Part shown: piece by piece, positions 25,883-33,568 of the stretch
Layout of the letters: each line of letters begins with the position of its first letter
Position numbering within the stretch: the stretch's first letter is position 1
DNA from: Bacteroidales bacterium
Lineage (GTDB): Bacteria > Bacteroidota > Bacteroidia > Bacteroidales > JAADJA01
DNA length: 33,858 nt
Reading direction: 5' to 3'
Assembly (NCBI GenBank): GCA_020438105.1
Contig: JAGQVE010000009.1
Span: 91,360 to 125,217 of the forward strand
Translations under genes and position numbers: made by a program
The notes under the pieces: model-generated
What the model was told of the DNA's origin: nothing
Database searches by the model: none
What the model saw: only the letters and a program-made list of their open reading frames with translations

Positions 25883-26922
25883 TGGCTAAAATACTTGTAG
25901 TGGATGATGAGGCAGATCTTGAGATCCTCATCAAACAAAAGTTCAGAAAGCAGATCAGGGAGAATCTGTATGAATTCGTTTTTGCGGAAAACGGTCGCCG
26001 GGCGCTTGAACAGATCGAGGTACATAACGACATTGACCTTGTTCTCAGCGACATCAATATGCCTGAAATGGACGGACTCACCTTGCTCAGTAAATTAAAT
26101 GAAAAACATTCCCTGCTCAAATCCGTGATAGTTTCGGCCTATGGCGATATGGAAAACATTCGCACTGCCATGAACCGTGGTGCTTTTGATTTCGTTACCA
26201 AACCTGTGGATTTTAACGACCTGGAGCTGACCATCGAAAAAACGCTCAGGCATGTGATGCAGCTTAAGGAAACTTTGCGCGCCATCAAAGAGAACAATAT
26301 TCTCAAGATGTATGTCGATGAAACGGTGCTCAATTTTATGGATACGCGTGAATACGAGTCTTCTATTATGAAAAATGAAACCGTGGAGGCTTCCGTAGCC
26401 TTTATCGATATCTGCAGTTTTACGGCCATCAGCGAAAACGAAAGTCCGGATGACGTGGTAAAACTGCTCAACAGCTATTTTGATGTAATGGTGAAAGAGA
26501 TCATCAATCAGGGTGGATTTGTGGATAAATTCATTGGTGATGCCATCATGGCTGTTTTCCGGGGTGATTATCATCTCGACCGTGCGCTCGATGCCTGCCT
26601 CGCTGTAAAAAATGAAATAGCCAAACTTCCTGAAGTGGATGATCATGTAAAATTCCGGCCAAACGTTTCGATTGGTGTTAACAGCGGTGAACTGGTTTCG
26701 GGTAATATTGGATCTGCCAGTCTCAAGCGGCTCGACTATACCGTGATCGGTGATGTGGTAAATACAGCCCAGCGATTGCAATCGGCAGGTGCTCCCGGAC
26801 AGTTGATTATCAACGAAAAATCATATCAAAAAGTAAAAGAATCATTTAAATGCCAGAAGGTAGGGGAGGTGAGCCTGAAAAATAAAGCCAGGCCAGAGGT
26901 GATTTATGAGGTGATGGAATAG
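25879..26922 (+). CDS. Response regulator with class III adenylate cyclase output
   Basis: 347 residues: receiver (about 1-125; Asp9-Asp10, phospho-acceptor Asp58, Ser86, Lys108), a helical linker (about 126-168), and a class III cyclase domain (about 170-347). Metal ligands Asp177 (FIDICSF) and Asp221 (IGDAIMAVF), base-selecting Lys217 (DKFIGD) and Asp286 (LDYTVIGD), and transition-state Asn295 and Arg299 (VVNTAQRL) are all present, so an active, ATP-specific cyclase is predicted. Phosphorylation of the receiver should control dimerisation or activity. It is the only output gene at the end of the kinase array. The start at 25879 overlaps the previous stop; the ATG at 25882 is an equal alternative. 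No cAMP-binding protein is encoded in the window. Confidence 0.94.
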   Translation: MMAKILVVDDEADLEILIKQKFRKQIRENLYEFVFAENGRRALEQIEVHNDIDLVLSDINMPEMDGLTLLSKLNEKHSLLKSVIVSAYGDMENIRTAMNRGAFDFVTKPVDFNDLELTIEKTLRHVMQLKETLRAIKENNILKMYVDETVLNFMDTREYESSIMKNETVEASVAFIDICSFTAISENESPDDVVKLLNSYFDVMVKEIINQGGFVDKFIGDAIMAVFRGDYHLDRALDACLAVKNEIAKLPEVDDHVKFRPNVSIGVNSGELVSGNIGSASLKRLDYTVIGDVVNTAQRLQSAGAPGQLIINEKSYQKVKESFKCQKVGEVSLKNKARPEVIYEVME

Positions 26923-27120
26923 GGGGAAGAGATTGTAAAATATTTTTTCAGCTTTTTTATTGTGCCATATTCCTTTAATGTGAATAAGTTAATGGCGTGT
27001 GTATCACTAATTAATCAATTAACTTTCCTGAAAATACTTAAACCAGATTTCCAAAGGCAACTGTTACAAAATTGGAAGTGATTCGTCATAAACAAAAATG
27101 ATCTTCCAAAAAGCCTGCTC

Positions 27121-28872
27121 ATGCGTAAATCAATTGTCCTTTTACTTTCAGCAATTTCTTATTTAATTGCTTGTGATAATCAAAATCACAAAATTCAACC
27201 AGTTGAAAAGATTTCAGAAAACGACTATTTCAAAAACACCATTATTCAGAGTCATTTTGTTGAAGTTGACCTTTCAAACGGGAATGCAATCAAAACACAA
27301 AACGGGAATTTAATTATAATCCCTCCTGAGTCATTTATTGATGAAAATGACTCGCCAGTTTCTGGCAAAATTAATCTGGAAATTGCTGAAACAAAAGACC
27401 CGGCCGAAATGCTGATGTCAAATGCTACAGTGCCTGATGGTATGGTTTCAAAATCTGTTTTATTTATCAATGCCACATTGAATGGGAAACAATTGGCTGT
27501 AAATCCGGAACATCCTGTTCACTATGAAATTACTTCAGAAAAGGAAACTTATTTGTTAAAAGGCAAAAGAGATGAAGAGGGTGAAATGATATGGAAAAAG
27601 AAATCTGAACAAGTAAAATATTTATTCCCTGTTCCGCTGGAAAGCCTTGAGTTTTATCCAGCCGGGTTTAGAGAAGCAGTTAGGCAAATATTGCCTTTTC
27701 GGGGTCATACCCAATTGTCCAATTCATTGTTAGATAGTCTTTTTTACAGCTTTGCATGGCAGGAGAGGTATGCATACAATGTTGGATTTGGAGGGAGTTT
27801 GGCAATGATCAATCTTGCATTTTTATTGCCAAATCTGCCACAGGACGAAGTTTCTGTCGCGGTAACTGAAATGGGCGCTGATACTACAGCATTTGTGAAA
27901 GGAATTAATCCTGCAGCAATTAAAACGCTTAAAAACAGGAGATTTGAAAATACCCTTATCGCAACCCGAGAGTTTGAAGAAAGATTGCAAGTGATTTATA
28001 AAACCTGCAAGCAGGAAATCCTTGATTTGTATGTAAACAACTTGCATAAAAATATGTGGGAAATAGATGAAATGGCTGCCGAATTTTTAGGTGCTGATGA
28101 TCAAAATTACCAAACCTTTAAAAAGTTTGCCTCCTTAAAGCAAACCCAGGTGAAAATGGATGAGCAAAAAGCTAAAATCCTGGCAGATTTCTACATGAAA
28201 GAGAAAAAGCGAAATGAGGATCAAATTCAGCGGAATTGGGAAAAATACACTGAGAAAAAGAAAAAAACACAAACTGAATTGGAACAGATCAATCAGGATT
28301 ATGATGAGTTAGTGGTTGAGCGTGAGAAATTCAGAATGAATAAATGTGGATTTGAATTAACAGAACTGGGTTGGTTCAACTTTGCAACAAAGCAAAATAT
28401 TACAATGCTAAAAACTTTTCAGTTGAATATTACTATTGAAAATGGAGAATTATTCGACAGGGATTATGTTTATGTGATTAATCCCGAAATTGAAAGTTTG
28501 TTTGCCCTAAAGTCTGATGATAAAGTTATTTTCAATAAAACCCTTGAATTAGATCCTTACTTGCTTTTAAAAAGTTCTCAGGATTTTACTGTTGTCGGGG
28601 TTGGTTTTACAGGTGATAGCATTTACTATTCAATTGCGCAAATGCAGGAGCATCCTGTAATGAATGTAAAATTACAACTTCAATCTTCGGAGCCTAAGAC
28701 ATTTAAAAAGGAAATGAAAATGCTGACCCATAGATATCTTAAGCCGAATAGTATTTTAGTTGATCTTGAGTACCAACGTCAAAGTTATGATGCTTTGCGC
28801 AACTTAGAGGCTTATAAAAAAGATTATGAAATAAGGTGGGCGCTGTATGGGTACGTATTTCCGTGTAACTAA
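27121..28872 (+). CDS. Lipoprotein with N-terminal ZU5-like beta domain, function unknown
   Basis: 583 residues, with a lipoprotein signal peptide and lipobox LIAC (Cys18). The region of about residues 40-140 (GNLIIIPPESFIDENDSPVSG, then strands) has the pattern G..I.IP..SF.D..G.PV.G seen in many Bacteroidota lipoproteins and resembles ZU5-type sandwiches. The middle contains a Lys/Glu-rich coiled coil (about 340-400, KEKKRNEDQIQRNWEKYTEK). The C-terminal part is beta-rich and not recognised. It should sit on the periplasmic or outer-membrane face. It is separated by 198 bp from the cyclase gene, so probably not part of the signalling operon, and converges with the gene at 28891. Confidence 0.8.
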   Translation: MRKSIVLLLSAISYLIACDNQNHKIQPVEKISENDYFKNTIIQSHFVEVDLSNGNAIKTQNGNLIIIPPESFIDENDSPVSGKINLEIAETKDPAEMLMSNATVPDGMVSKSVLFINATLNGKQLAVNPEHPVHYEITSEKETYLLKGKRDEEGEMIWKKKSEQVKYLFPVPLESLEFYPAGFREAVRQILPFRGHTQLSNSLLDSLFYSFAWQERYAYNVGFGGSLAMINLAFLLPNLPQDEVSVAVTEMGADTTAFVKGINPAAIKTLKNRRFENTLIATREFEERLQVIYKTCKQEILDLYVNNLHKNMWEIDEMAAEFLGADDQNYQTFKKFASLKQTQVKMDEQKAKILADFYMKEKKRNEDQIQRNWEKYTEKKKKTQTELEQINQDYDELVVEREKFRMNKCGFELTELGWFNFATKQNITMLKTFQLNITIENGELFDRDYVYVINPEIESLFALKSDDKVIFNKTLELDPYLLLKSSQDFTVVGVGFTGDSIYYSIAQMQEHPVMNVKLQLQSSEPKTFKKEMKMLTHRYLKPNSILVDLEYQRQSYDALRNLEAYKKDYEIRWALYGYVFPCN

Positions 28873-28890
28873 TATAAAAACGATTCTCCC

Positions 28891-29556
28891 TTACTCATGC
28901 ACTTTAATCCATTCAATGGTTTGGCTGTCGGCAAACTTGATCACGAGGGTACGCGTGTGTAAATTCCAGGAAAGGACACTGGTTTTGGAAATGGTGTAAT
29001 AGAAATATCCGTCCTGTTTGCGGTCGGGTTCGCCGAGTAATGCTAAAATCTCCTGCTCATTCAGCTTGCGGATGGTATCGTTGTACAACACATCCTTGTA
29101 CATTTCAGCGCGGTATGGATAGGTTTTGTCTTTTTTCGTTTGCCATCTAGATATGCTGAAGTTAGATTTTGCCTTTATGTCACTTAATTTGTTATCATTT
29201 GCCCAAATAATGAACCTTTTAATTACTGCCGAATCAGGTTGATTATGTTGATTAATCTCAATGTCCAATTCGGAAATTTTTCTAAGAGCACCAGCTTTGC
29301 AATAATAAACTGACATCCCTTTATGTTGGATATGATGTGAAATCCTTGGATCGTCTAGATTTTTTAGCAATGCCGGAACTGACAGGGTATCATGTGCTTC
29401 CCCCAAATGATACGCAGCTACACATATTTTGTTAACCTCATTCGATGTTAAATCTCTACGATACTGCGCAAGCTCTTCTGATGATAATTGGTGATCTGCA
29501 GAGTTACAGGCCGAAATAAAAATAAGAATAATGAAAGTTAATTTTGTTCTTTCCAT
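28891..29556 (-). CDS. Lipoprotein with HEAT-like helices, function unknown
   Basis: 221 residues from the ATG at 29554-29556, chosen over the upstream ATG at 29604 because it opens with a lipoprotein signal (lipobox ISAC, Cys17) and because a promoter-like box lies just in front of it. The first part (about residues 30-120; CVAAYHLGEAHDTLSVPALLKNL) looks like one or two HEAT-type helical repeats. The last ~55 residues (EQEILALLGEPDRKQ, then strands) recall the small alpha/beta SmpA/OmlA-type module, a weak resemblance. It is probably anchored in the envelope. It converges with the lipoprotein gene at 27121 with an 18-bp gap. Confidence 0.75.
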   Translation of the reverse strand: MERTKLTFIILIFISACNSADHQLSSEELAQYRRDLTSNEVNKICVAAYHLGEAHDTLSVPALLKNLDDPRISHHIQHKGMSVYYCKAGALRKISELDIEINQHNQPDSAVIKRFIIWANDNKLSDIKAKSNFSISRWQTKKDKTYPYRAEMYKDVLYNDTIRKLNEQEILALLGEPDRKQDGYFYYTISKTSVLSWNLHTRTLVIKFADSQTIEWIKVHE

Positions 29557-29562
29557 ACAAAT

Positions 29563-29570
29563 CAAAATTA
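29563..29570 (-). promoter_or_regulatory. Candidate promoter (-7 box TAATTTTG) of the HEAT-like lipoprotein gene
   Basis: On the minus strand this reads TAATTTTG, an exact TAnnTTTG match. A TTCG, one base from TTTG, lies 19 nt upstream. The box ends only 6 nt before the ATG at 29556, so the transcript would have almost no leader. It also lies inside the longer alternative ORF, which argues for the shorter start. Confidence 0.4.
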
Positions 29571-29646
29571 GTGAACAAATCCAAATAACCGAACCTTTAA
29601 CCATTAAATCTTAAACGCGTCCAATTTTCAAATCACTTAAATCACT

Positions 29647-29961
29647 ATGAAAACAACTACACATTTGCCAGAAGTTGCAACGGTAGTTCCTTTAATTAGC
29701 CTTTTTCTACACCTTATCGCAATACTTTTTCAAAAAGATCAATCCTTACAAAATGAAGCGTACGGGACACTCCAATTTTATCCCAAAAATAAACTGATGA
29801 TGGTCTGGTTTGGGAATATACTCAGCCCTGTTTTCGAAGGTGATTCAACTGGCTATTTCACAGTGGAGTGGGTGCCTGGGGAAATTGAATGGATAAAGTT
29901 GGCCCTGAAGTTCAATACGAAAACTACGGTATTTTTAAATAAAAATATCCTGTTAGATTAA
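29647..29961 (+). CDS. Small hypothetical protein
   Basis: A 104-residue ORF with an ATG start and no recognised domain. A hydrophobic segment near the N-terminus (about residues 12-28, VVPLISLFLHLIAILF) could be a membrane anchor, followed by a beta-rich remainder (YGTLQFYPKNKLMMVWFGN, GYFTVEWVPGEIEWIKL). Codon use looks ordinary and no longer ORF competes with it. It is divergent from the HEAT-like lipoprotein gene (90 bp between starts) and ends 75 bp before the ltrA gene. It could be a true small gene or a chance ORF. Confidence 0.5.
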   Translation: MKTTTHLPEVATVVPLISLFLHLIAILFQKDQSLQNEAYGTLQFYPKNKLMMVWFGNILSPVFEGDSTGYFTVEWVPGEIEWIKLALKFNTKTTVFLNKNILLD

Positions 29962-29999
29962 CTTCCTTCTCAATAACATTGAACCAAATTTCGGTACAA

Positions 30000-30029
30000 T
30001 TGTAATTTAGTTGTGCTTTTCTATAATTG
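30000..30029 (+). promoter_or_regulatory. Candidate promoter of the LtrA-family gene
   Basis: TTG at 30000-30002 and TATAATTG at 30022-30029 are separated by 19 nt, the usual Bacteroidota spacing; the -7 box has one mismatch to TAnnTTTG. Transcription would start almost at the ATG (30037), giving a near-leaderless mRNA. Confidence 0.35.
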
Positions 30030-30036
30030 ACCGAAT

Positions 30037-31221
30037 ATGCAGATCATTAAAAAATCCTCACAGTGGTGGGGTCCGCCACGGAAATTCGACAGGCAGGAGG
30101 ATGAACGCCGGGTAAGCTGGCTTGAGTTGTTTTTCGATCTGGTTTATGTAATAGCCATTTCACGCATAACCCATCATTTTGCAATGCACATCAGTGTGGA
30201 TGCATTTCTTGAATATGTATTCATGTTCCTGCTGATCTTCTGGGGCTGGCTCAATGGCAGTCTTTATCATGATCTCCACGGAAATGAGGGCCTGCGAACA
30301 CGGTTAATGACCATGTGGCAAATGATTATCATAGCTGCCCTGGCTATCACCATTGACCAGGGAAATGAGCGCCGGTACCACAACATGACTATGGTTTTAA
30401 TGATCATGCAGGTATATATCACATATTTATGGTGGGCAGTGGGTTTTTATGACCGTTCGCACCGGCGGTATAACCTGCCATACACAGTGTTTTATTTGCT
30501 GGGACTGGCACTTTTGACAGTTAGTCTGTTGGTGCCGGAAAACTTAAAACTTTACATTTTACCCCTGGTGATCATCTGCAATTATTTGCCCCCATTTATT
30601 GCTCAATGGCTATTAAGGAATGATTCGCATGAACTAAACCTGTCGTCAAGTATGTTTGAACGATTAGGACTGTTTGGGATCATCGTATTTGGTGAACTGG
30701 TTCTTGGTGTAGTAAATGGTTTCAGTCAATTACCCATGCTTGATTTTTATACCTGGCTCGATTTTACACTTTCCATCGCCATTGTATTTATTTTGTGGTG
30801 GATATTTTTTACCCTTACGGCTAACCGACAAACCAGGGGTGGATTTCTGAATGCCACCCTGCTCGAACTCCTTTTTATTCCTGCTTTGATTTCACTGGGA
30901 TTACTGGCCGTTAGTTTTTCGTCCTTTTTCGATCCACATTATGACATTGTTCTTATGGAACATATTTTTATTTCAGCTATTGCGGTGCTGCTTATTGCAA
31001 TTAGCCTGATGATTGGTTTGCTCCGATACCCGGATTACCTTGTCCCAATTCGAAAAAAAGCACGCATGTCGCTGTTGGTGACTGCGGTATTGTTTTTTAT
31101 ATCTTCATTTATAAATATTCAACTGGAAAGCACCTGGTTTATGGCTGCAGTTATGGTTATTCTATTGCTTGAAATCACCTACCTGAATTCACTTTATTAT
31201 GGTTTGAATCTTGAGGATTAA
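30037..31221 (+). CDS. ltrA: Low temperature requirement protein A (LtrA) family membrane protein
   Basis: 394 residues. The N-terminus carries the family signature: WWGPPRKF, then ERRVSWLELFFDLVYVIAI, with an acidic residue inside the first helix. About ten hydrophobic segments follow, with a second signature at ERLGLFGIIVFGELVLGVV (about residues 208-226). The family is named for a Listeria locus needed for growth in the cold; the biochemical role is not established, and a transport or ion-related function is only presumed. The gene stands alone on this strand, possibly with its own near-leaderless promoter, and converges with the mntH gene with a 52-bp gap. Confidence 0.9.
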   Translation: MQIIKKSSQWWGPPRKFDRQEDERRVSWLELFFDLVYVIAISRITHHFAMHISVDAFLEYVFMFLLIFWGWLNGSLYHDLHGNEGLRTRLMTMWQMIIIAALAITIDQGNERRYHNMTMVLMIMQVYITYLWWAVGFYDRSHRRYNLPYTVFYLLGLALLTVSLLVPENLKLYILPLVIICNYLPPFIAQWLLRNDSHELNLSSSMFERLGLFGIIVFGELVLGVVNGFSQLPMLDFYTWLDFTLSIAIVFILWWIFFTLTANRQTRGGFLNATLLELLFIPALISLGLLAVSFSSFFDPHYDIVLMEHIFISAIAVLLIAISLMIGLLRYPDYLVPIRKKARMSLLVTAVLFFISSFINIQLESTWFMAAVMVILLLEITYLNSLYYGLNLED

Positions 31222-31238
31222 GTTTGAAATGATCAAAC
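31222..31238 (+). terminator. Weak hairpin between the converging ltrA and mntH genes
   Basis: GTTTGA and TCAAAC form a 6-bp stem around a 5-nt loop immediately after the ltrA stop. There is no T-tract on either strand close by, so it is only a candidate bidirectional stop. Confidence 0.25.
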
Positions 31239-31273
31239 CCGATTTGCATAAATCAACTGAATGCATAAACTTA

Positions 31274-32536
31274 TCAATAAAACATGCTGATGAAAAGGGC
31301 GATATTCAGTGCCGCTACGATTGCACCCAACAAATACAATACAATTTTAGCGTAAGTGGAGTTTTTGTATTTTCCCATTACTTTCTCCGACGAAGTGAGA
31401 TATACCTGCATAAAAATGGTGAAAGGTAGTTGTATACTTAAAAACATCTGTGAGAGGATCAGCCCGTAAAAAGGGTTTGAAATAATAAAGATAATGATGA
31501 GTGCAAGGATCAATGAAATGGACACGCCCAGCCGTGAGTGGTTGTCCTTGATGTCGTAAGGCTCCTTGAACATGCCTGCAAAAATGCTTCCGGCAGCCAT
31601 GCCGGATGTTATGGTTGACGCAATTCCTGAAAATAGCAGGGCAATGGCAAATACGATGGCAGCATGACTTCCGAGCAAGGGAGCCAACAGCGACTGCGCC
31701 TGATTAAGCTCAGTAACGGGTGTTTTGGTTTTGAAAAAAGTAGCTGCCGCCAGAATGATCATGGCTGAGTTAATAGCCCATCCGATCACCATCGAGGTCA
31801 GGGTGTCGAAATATTCGTAACGAAGCTGCTTGCGTTTTATCTTTTCGTCTTCCAGGTTCCATTGCCGGCTTTGAATAATTTCGGAATGGAGAAACAGGTT
31901 GTGAGGCATCACCACGGCTCCCAGCACACTCATAATGATGATCATTGATCCGGAAGGGAAGGAGGGAACCACCCAGCCTCTCACCGCCGAATTCCAGTCA
32001 ATATCTACCAGCGAAAGTTCGTAAAGGAAGGATAAGCCGATTACCGAAACAAAGGCAATGATCCATTTTTCCATTACCCTGTAGGAGTTAGTAAATAACA
32101 TGATAAACACAAAAATGGTGACCAGCAATGCCGCAGCTCTCACCGGAATGTCAAAAAGCATATTCACAGCAATCGCGCCTCCAAGTATTTCGGCAAGTGA
32201 GGTTGAAATGGAGGCAAGCATAGCCGACGACAGCAACCAGCGGGCATGTTTTTTCTTCAGGTGGATGGCTGCCGCTTCCGACAAACAAAGTCCGGTGGCA
32301 ATACCCAGGTGGGCAACATTATGCTGAAGCATGATCAGCATAATGGTTGAGAGGGTTACCATCCAAAGGAGTGTATAGCCAAAGTCAGCTCCGGCAGCCA
32401 GGTTGGAGGCCCAGTTGCCCGGGTCAATAAATCCAACAGTAACCAGCAATCCGGGGCCGATGAATTTTAAAATATCCCTTGCCCCGAACCGTGCTTTGTA
32501 TCCTTTACGGTCAATATTTCTGAGGAATTTAAACAT
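31274..32536 (-). CDS. mntH: Nramp-family divalent metal (Mn2+/Fe2+) transporter
   Basis: 420 residues with about 11 membrane helices. The two broken helices that hold the metal are both canonical: DPGN in helix 1 (Asp38-Asn41) and A-V-V-M-P-H in helix 6 (Ala207, Met210, His212). The metal-binding Met marks a true transition-metal transporter rather than the Mg2+ or Al3+ branches of the superfamily. Proton-coupled uptake of Mn2+ or Fe2+ across the inner membrane is therefore expected. The start ATG at 32534-32536 is clear. A short inverted repeat (32596-32615) lies about 60 bp upstream and could bind a metal regulator. The gene may also be read through from the small-gene run at 32648-33858, 111 bp upstream. 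Confidence 0.94.
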   Translation of the reverse strand: MFKFLRNIDRKGYKARFGARDILKFIGPGLLVTVGFIDPGNWASNLAAGADFGYTLLWMVTLSTIMLIMLQHNVAHLGIATGLCLSEAAAIHLKKKHARWLLSSAMLASISTSLAEILGGAIAVNMLFDIPVRAAALLVTIFVFIMLFTNSYRVMEKWIIAFVSVIGLSFLYELSLVDIDWNSAVRGWVVPSFPSGSMIIIMSVLGAVVMPHNLFLHSEIIQSRQWNLEDEKIKRKQLRYEYFDTLTSMVIGWAINSAMIILAAATFFKTKTPVTELNQAQSLLAPLLGSHAAIVFAIALLFSGIASTITSGMAAGSIFAGMFKEPYDIKDNHSRLGVSISLILALIIIFIISNPFYGLILSQMFLSIQLPFTIFMQVYLTSSEKVMGKYKNSTYAKIVLYLLGAIVAALNIALFISMFY

Positions 32537-32595
32537 AGACTCCAGTTGTTTTCAATCCAATAATATTTTGGGATGGCTAAGGTAGAAAACAATGA

Positions 32596-32615
32596 ATTAA
32601 TTTTAGGAAATTAAT
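32596..32615 (-). promoter_or_regulatory. Inverted repeat upstream of mntH, candidate operator
   Basis: ATTAATTT and AAATTAAT flank a 4-nt centre (TAGG on the plus strand). It lies about 60 bp before the mntH start, a usual place for a metal-responsive repressor site, but it does not match a Fur or MntR consensus that I can recall with confidence. Confidence 0.3.
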
Positions 32616-32647
32616 ATAAATAGATTTGGAGAGAAGTACATTGGTAA

Positions 32648-32989
32648 CTACCGATACCGTTTAAAAAAGGTATTTCTGGTTTTATTTAAAAATCTGCTTT
32701 TACTGATGATCATCCACAACGCAAGGAGCCACAAAAGGCCCAAATATATGTATCCAAGAAAAACCAAAACTAAAATCCCAAGACTAAATACCAGCGCAAA
32801 AGATTTTACCGGATTATTTGATTTACCATGTTCCTTTGTTTTGAATTGGTTAAGGAAAATCTCATCCGAATCCTTTAACAGTTGGGTGATCTCAGATTCA
32901 CCAACTCCCATAGCAGTCAATTCATTCCTGATGTCATTGCTGATCAGTCCTCTTTTACGGAGATTTACGGTATGTTTGAGCAGGTCCAA
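32648..32989 (-). CDS. Small membrane protein, function unknown
   Basis: 113 residues. The start appears to be TTG at 32987-32989: an in-frame stop lies three codons upstream, and the first ATG in frame would remove about 26 residues of a well-formed helical region. The N-terminal part (about 1-45, LRKRGLISNDIRNELTAMGV, GESEITQLLKDS) looks like a small three-helix module; the C-terminal half holds two close hydrophobic segments (about residues 63-95) and ends basic. It lies 29 bp after the YcxB-like gene on the same strand, so the two are probably co-transcribed. No function is suggested. Confidence 0.65.
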   Translation of the reverse strand: MDLLKHTVNLRKRGLISNDIRNELTAMGVGESEITQLLKDSDEIFLNQFKTKEHGKSNNPVKSFALVFSLGILVLVFLGYIYLGLLWLLALWMIISKSRFLNKTRNTFFKRYR

Positions 32990-33018
32990 TTGAAGTTAAA
33001 CTTTTATTTTTTCAGGCG

Positions 33019-33564
33019 CTACTTCCATTTCCAGTCCAAATCAATGTTATGTTTGATTCCAAATTCTCGTTTTAGTGTTTCAATATAGGCATCAAACTTT
33101 TCTTTATCTAAAATGGCGCTCTTTGGCACAATAAGCGATTCGCCCAGGGTCATTTTGAAAAAGTAATAATTTTTGATTTCATTAATTTCAGAAAATCCTT
33201 CAAGCCTTATTTTGAGTTCGCTAAAGTCATCCGTGGCCGTAATAAGTTTGTCGCTGAATTCAACCGAACCTGATTTCCCAAATTTATTGTGAAATTGTTC
33301 CTGAACAAAGCTGCTCATAGCGTTGTAAGTTCTGTGTTTAATGTAATACGGTAAAATTAAATATGATACAATTCCCACCACAATAGATATTATTGCTAAC
33401 GCAGAATCAACAGCCAGGTAGGCGAACAGAGCGAACAGAAAATAAAATAAAGCAATTCTGGTTCTCGATTTTGATCTCCTTTTTTGAGTTTCTTTCGAAC
33501 GAGTGGTATTATAAAGCTGATACGTCAGAAAATCATGGTGATTGAGGGGGTAGGTTAGGGTCAT
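33019..33564 (-). CDS. YcxB-like membrane protein
   Basis: 181 residues from the ATG at 33562-33564. A TTG at 33591 could extend it by nine residues, but it would overlap the preceding gene, and the ATG form starts with the family-like MTLTYPLNHHDFLTYQLY. Two membrane helices (about residues 35-78) are followed by a cytoplasmic beta-rich domain with VEFSDKLITATDDFSELKI, FFKMTLGESLIVPKSA and a C-terminal helix, the layout of YcxB-type proteins. Their function is not known. The start lies 4 bp after the stop of the upstream partial gene, so translation is probably coupled. Confidence 0.8.
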   Translation of the reverse strand: MTLTYPLNHHDFLTYQLYNTTRSKETQKRRSKSRTRIALFYFLFALFAYLAVDSALAIISIVVGIVSYLILPYYIKHRTYNAMSSFVQEQFHNKFGKSGSVEFSDKLITATDDFSELKIRLEGFSEINEIKNYYFFKMTLGESLIVPKSAILDKEKFDAYIETLKREFGIKHNIDLDWKWK

Positions 33565-33568
33565 AGGG

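Noticed and set aside
3901..26922. Possibility that the array is a mobile or defence island
   Set aside because: No integrase, transposase, tRNA end or flanking direct repeat is visible, and the products are all signalling proteins.
29557..29604. Longer N-terminus for the HEAT-like lipoprotein
   Set aside because: It would put extra residues before the lipobox signal, and a promoter-like box lies inside it.
31211..31429. Plus-strand ORF of 72 codons
   Set aside because: It overlaps the end of ltrA and the clearly coding minus-strand mntH gene and shows no domain; an antisense shadow.
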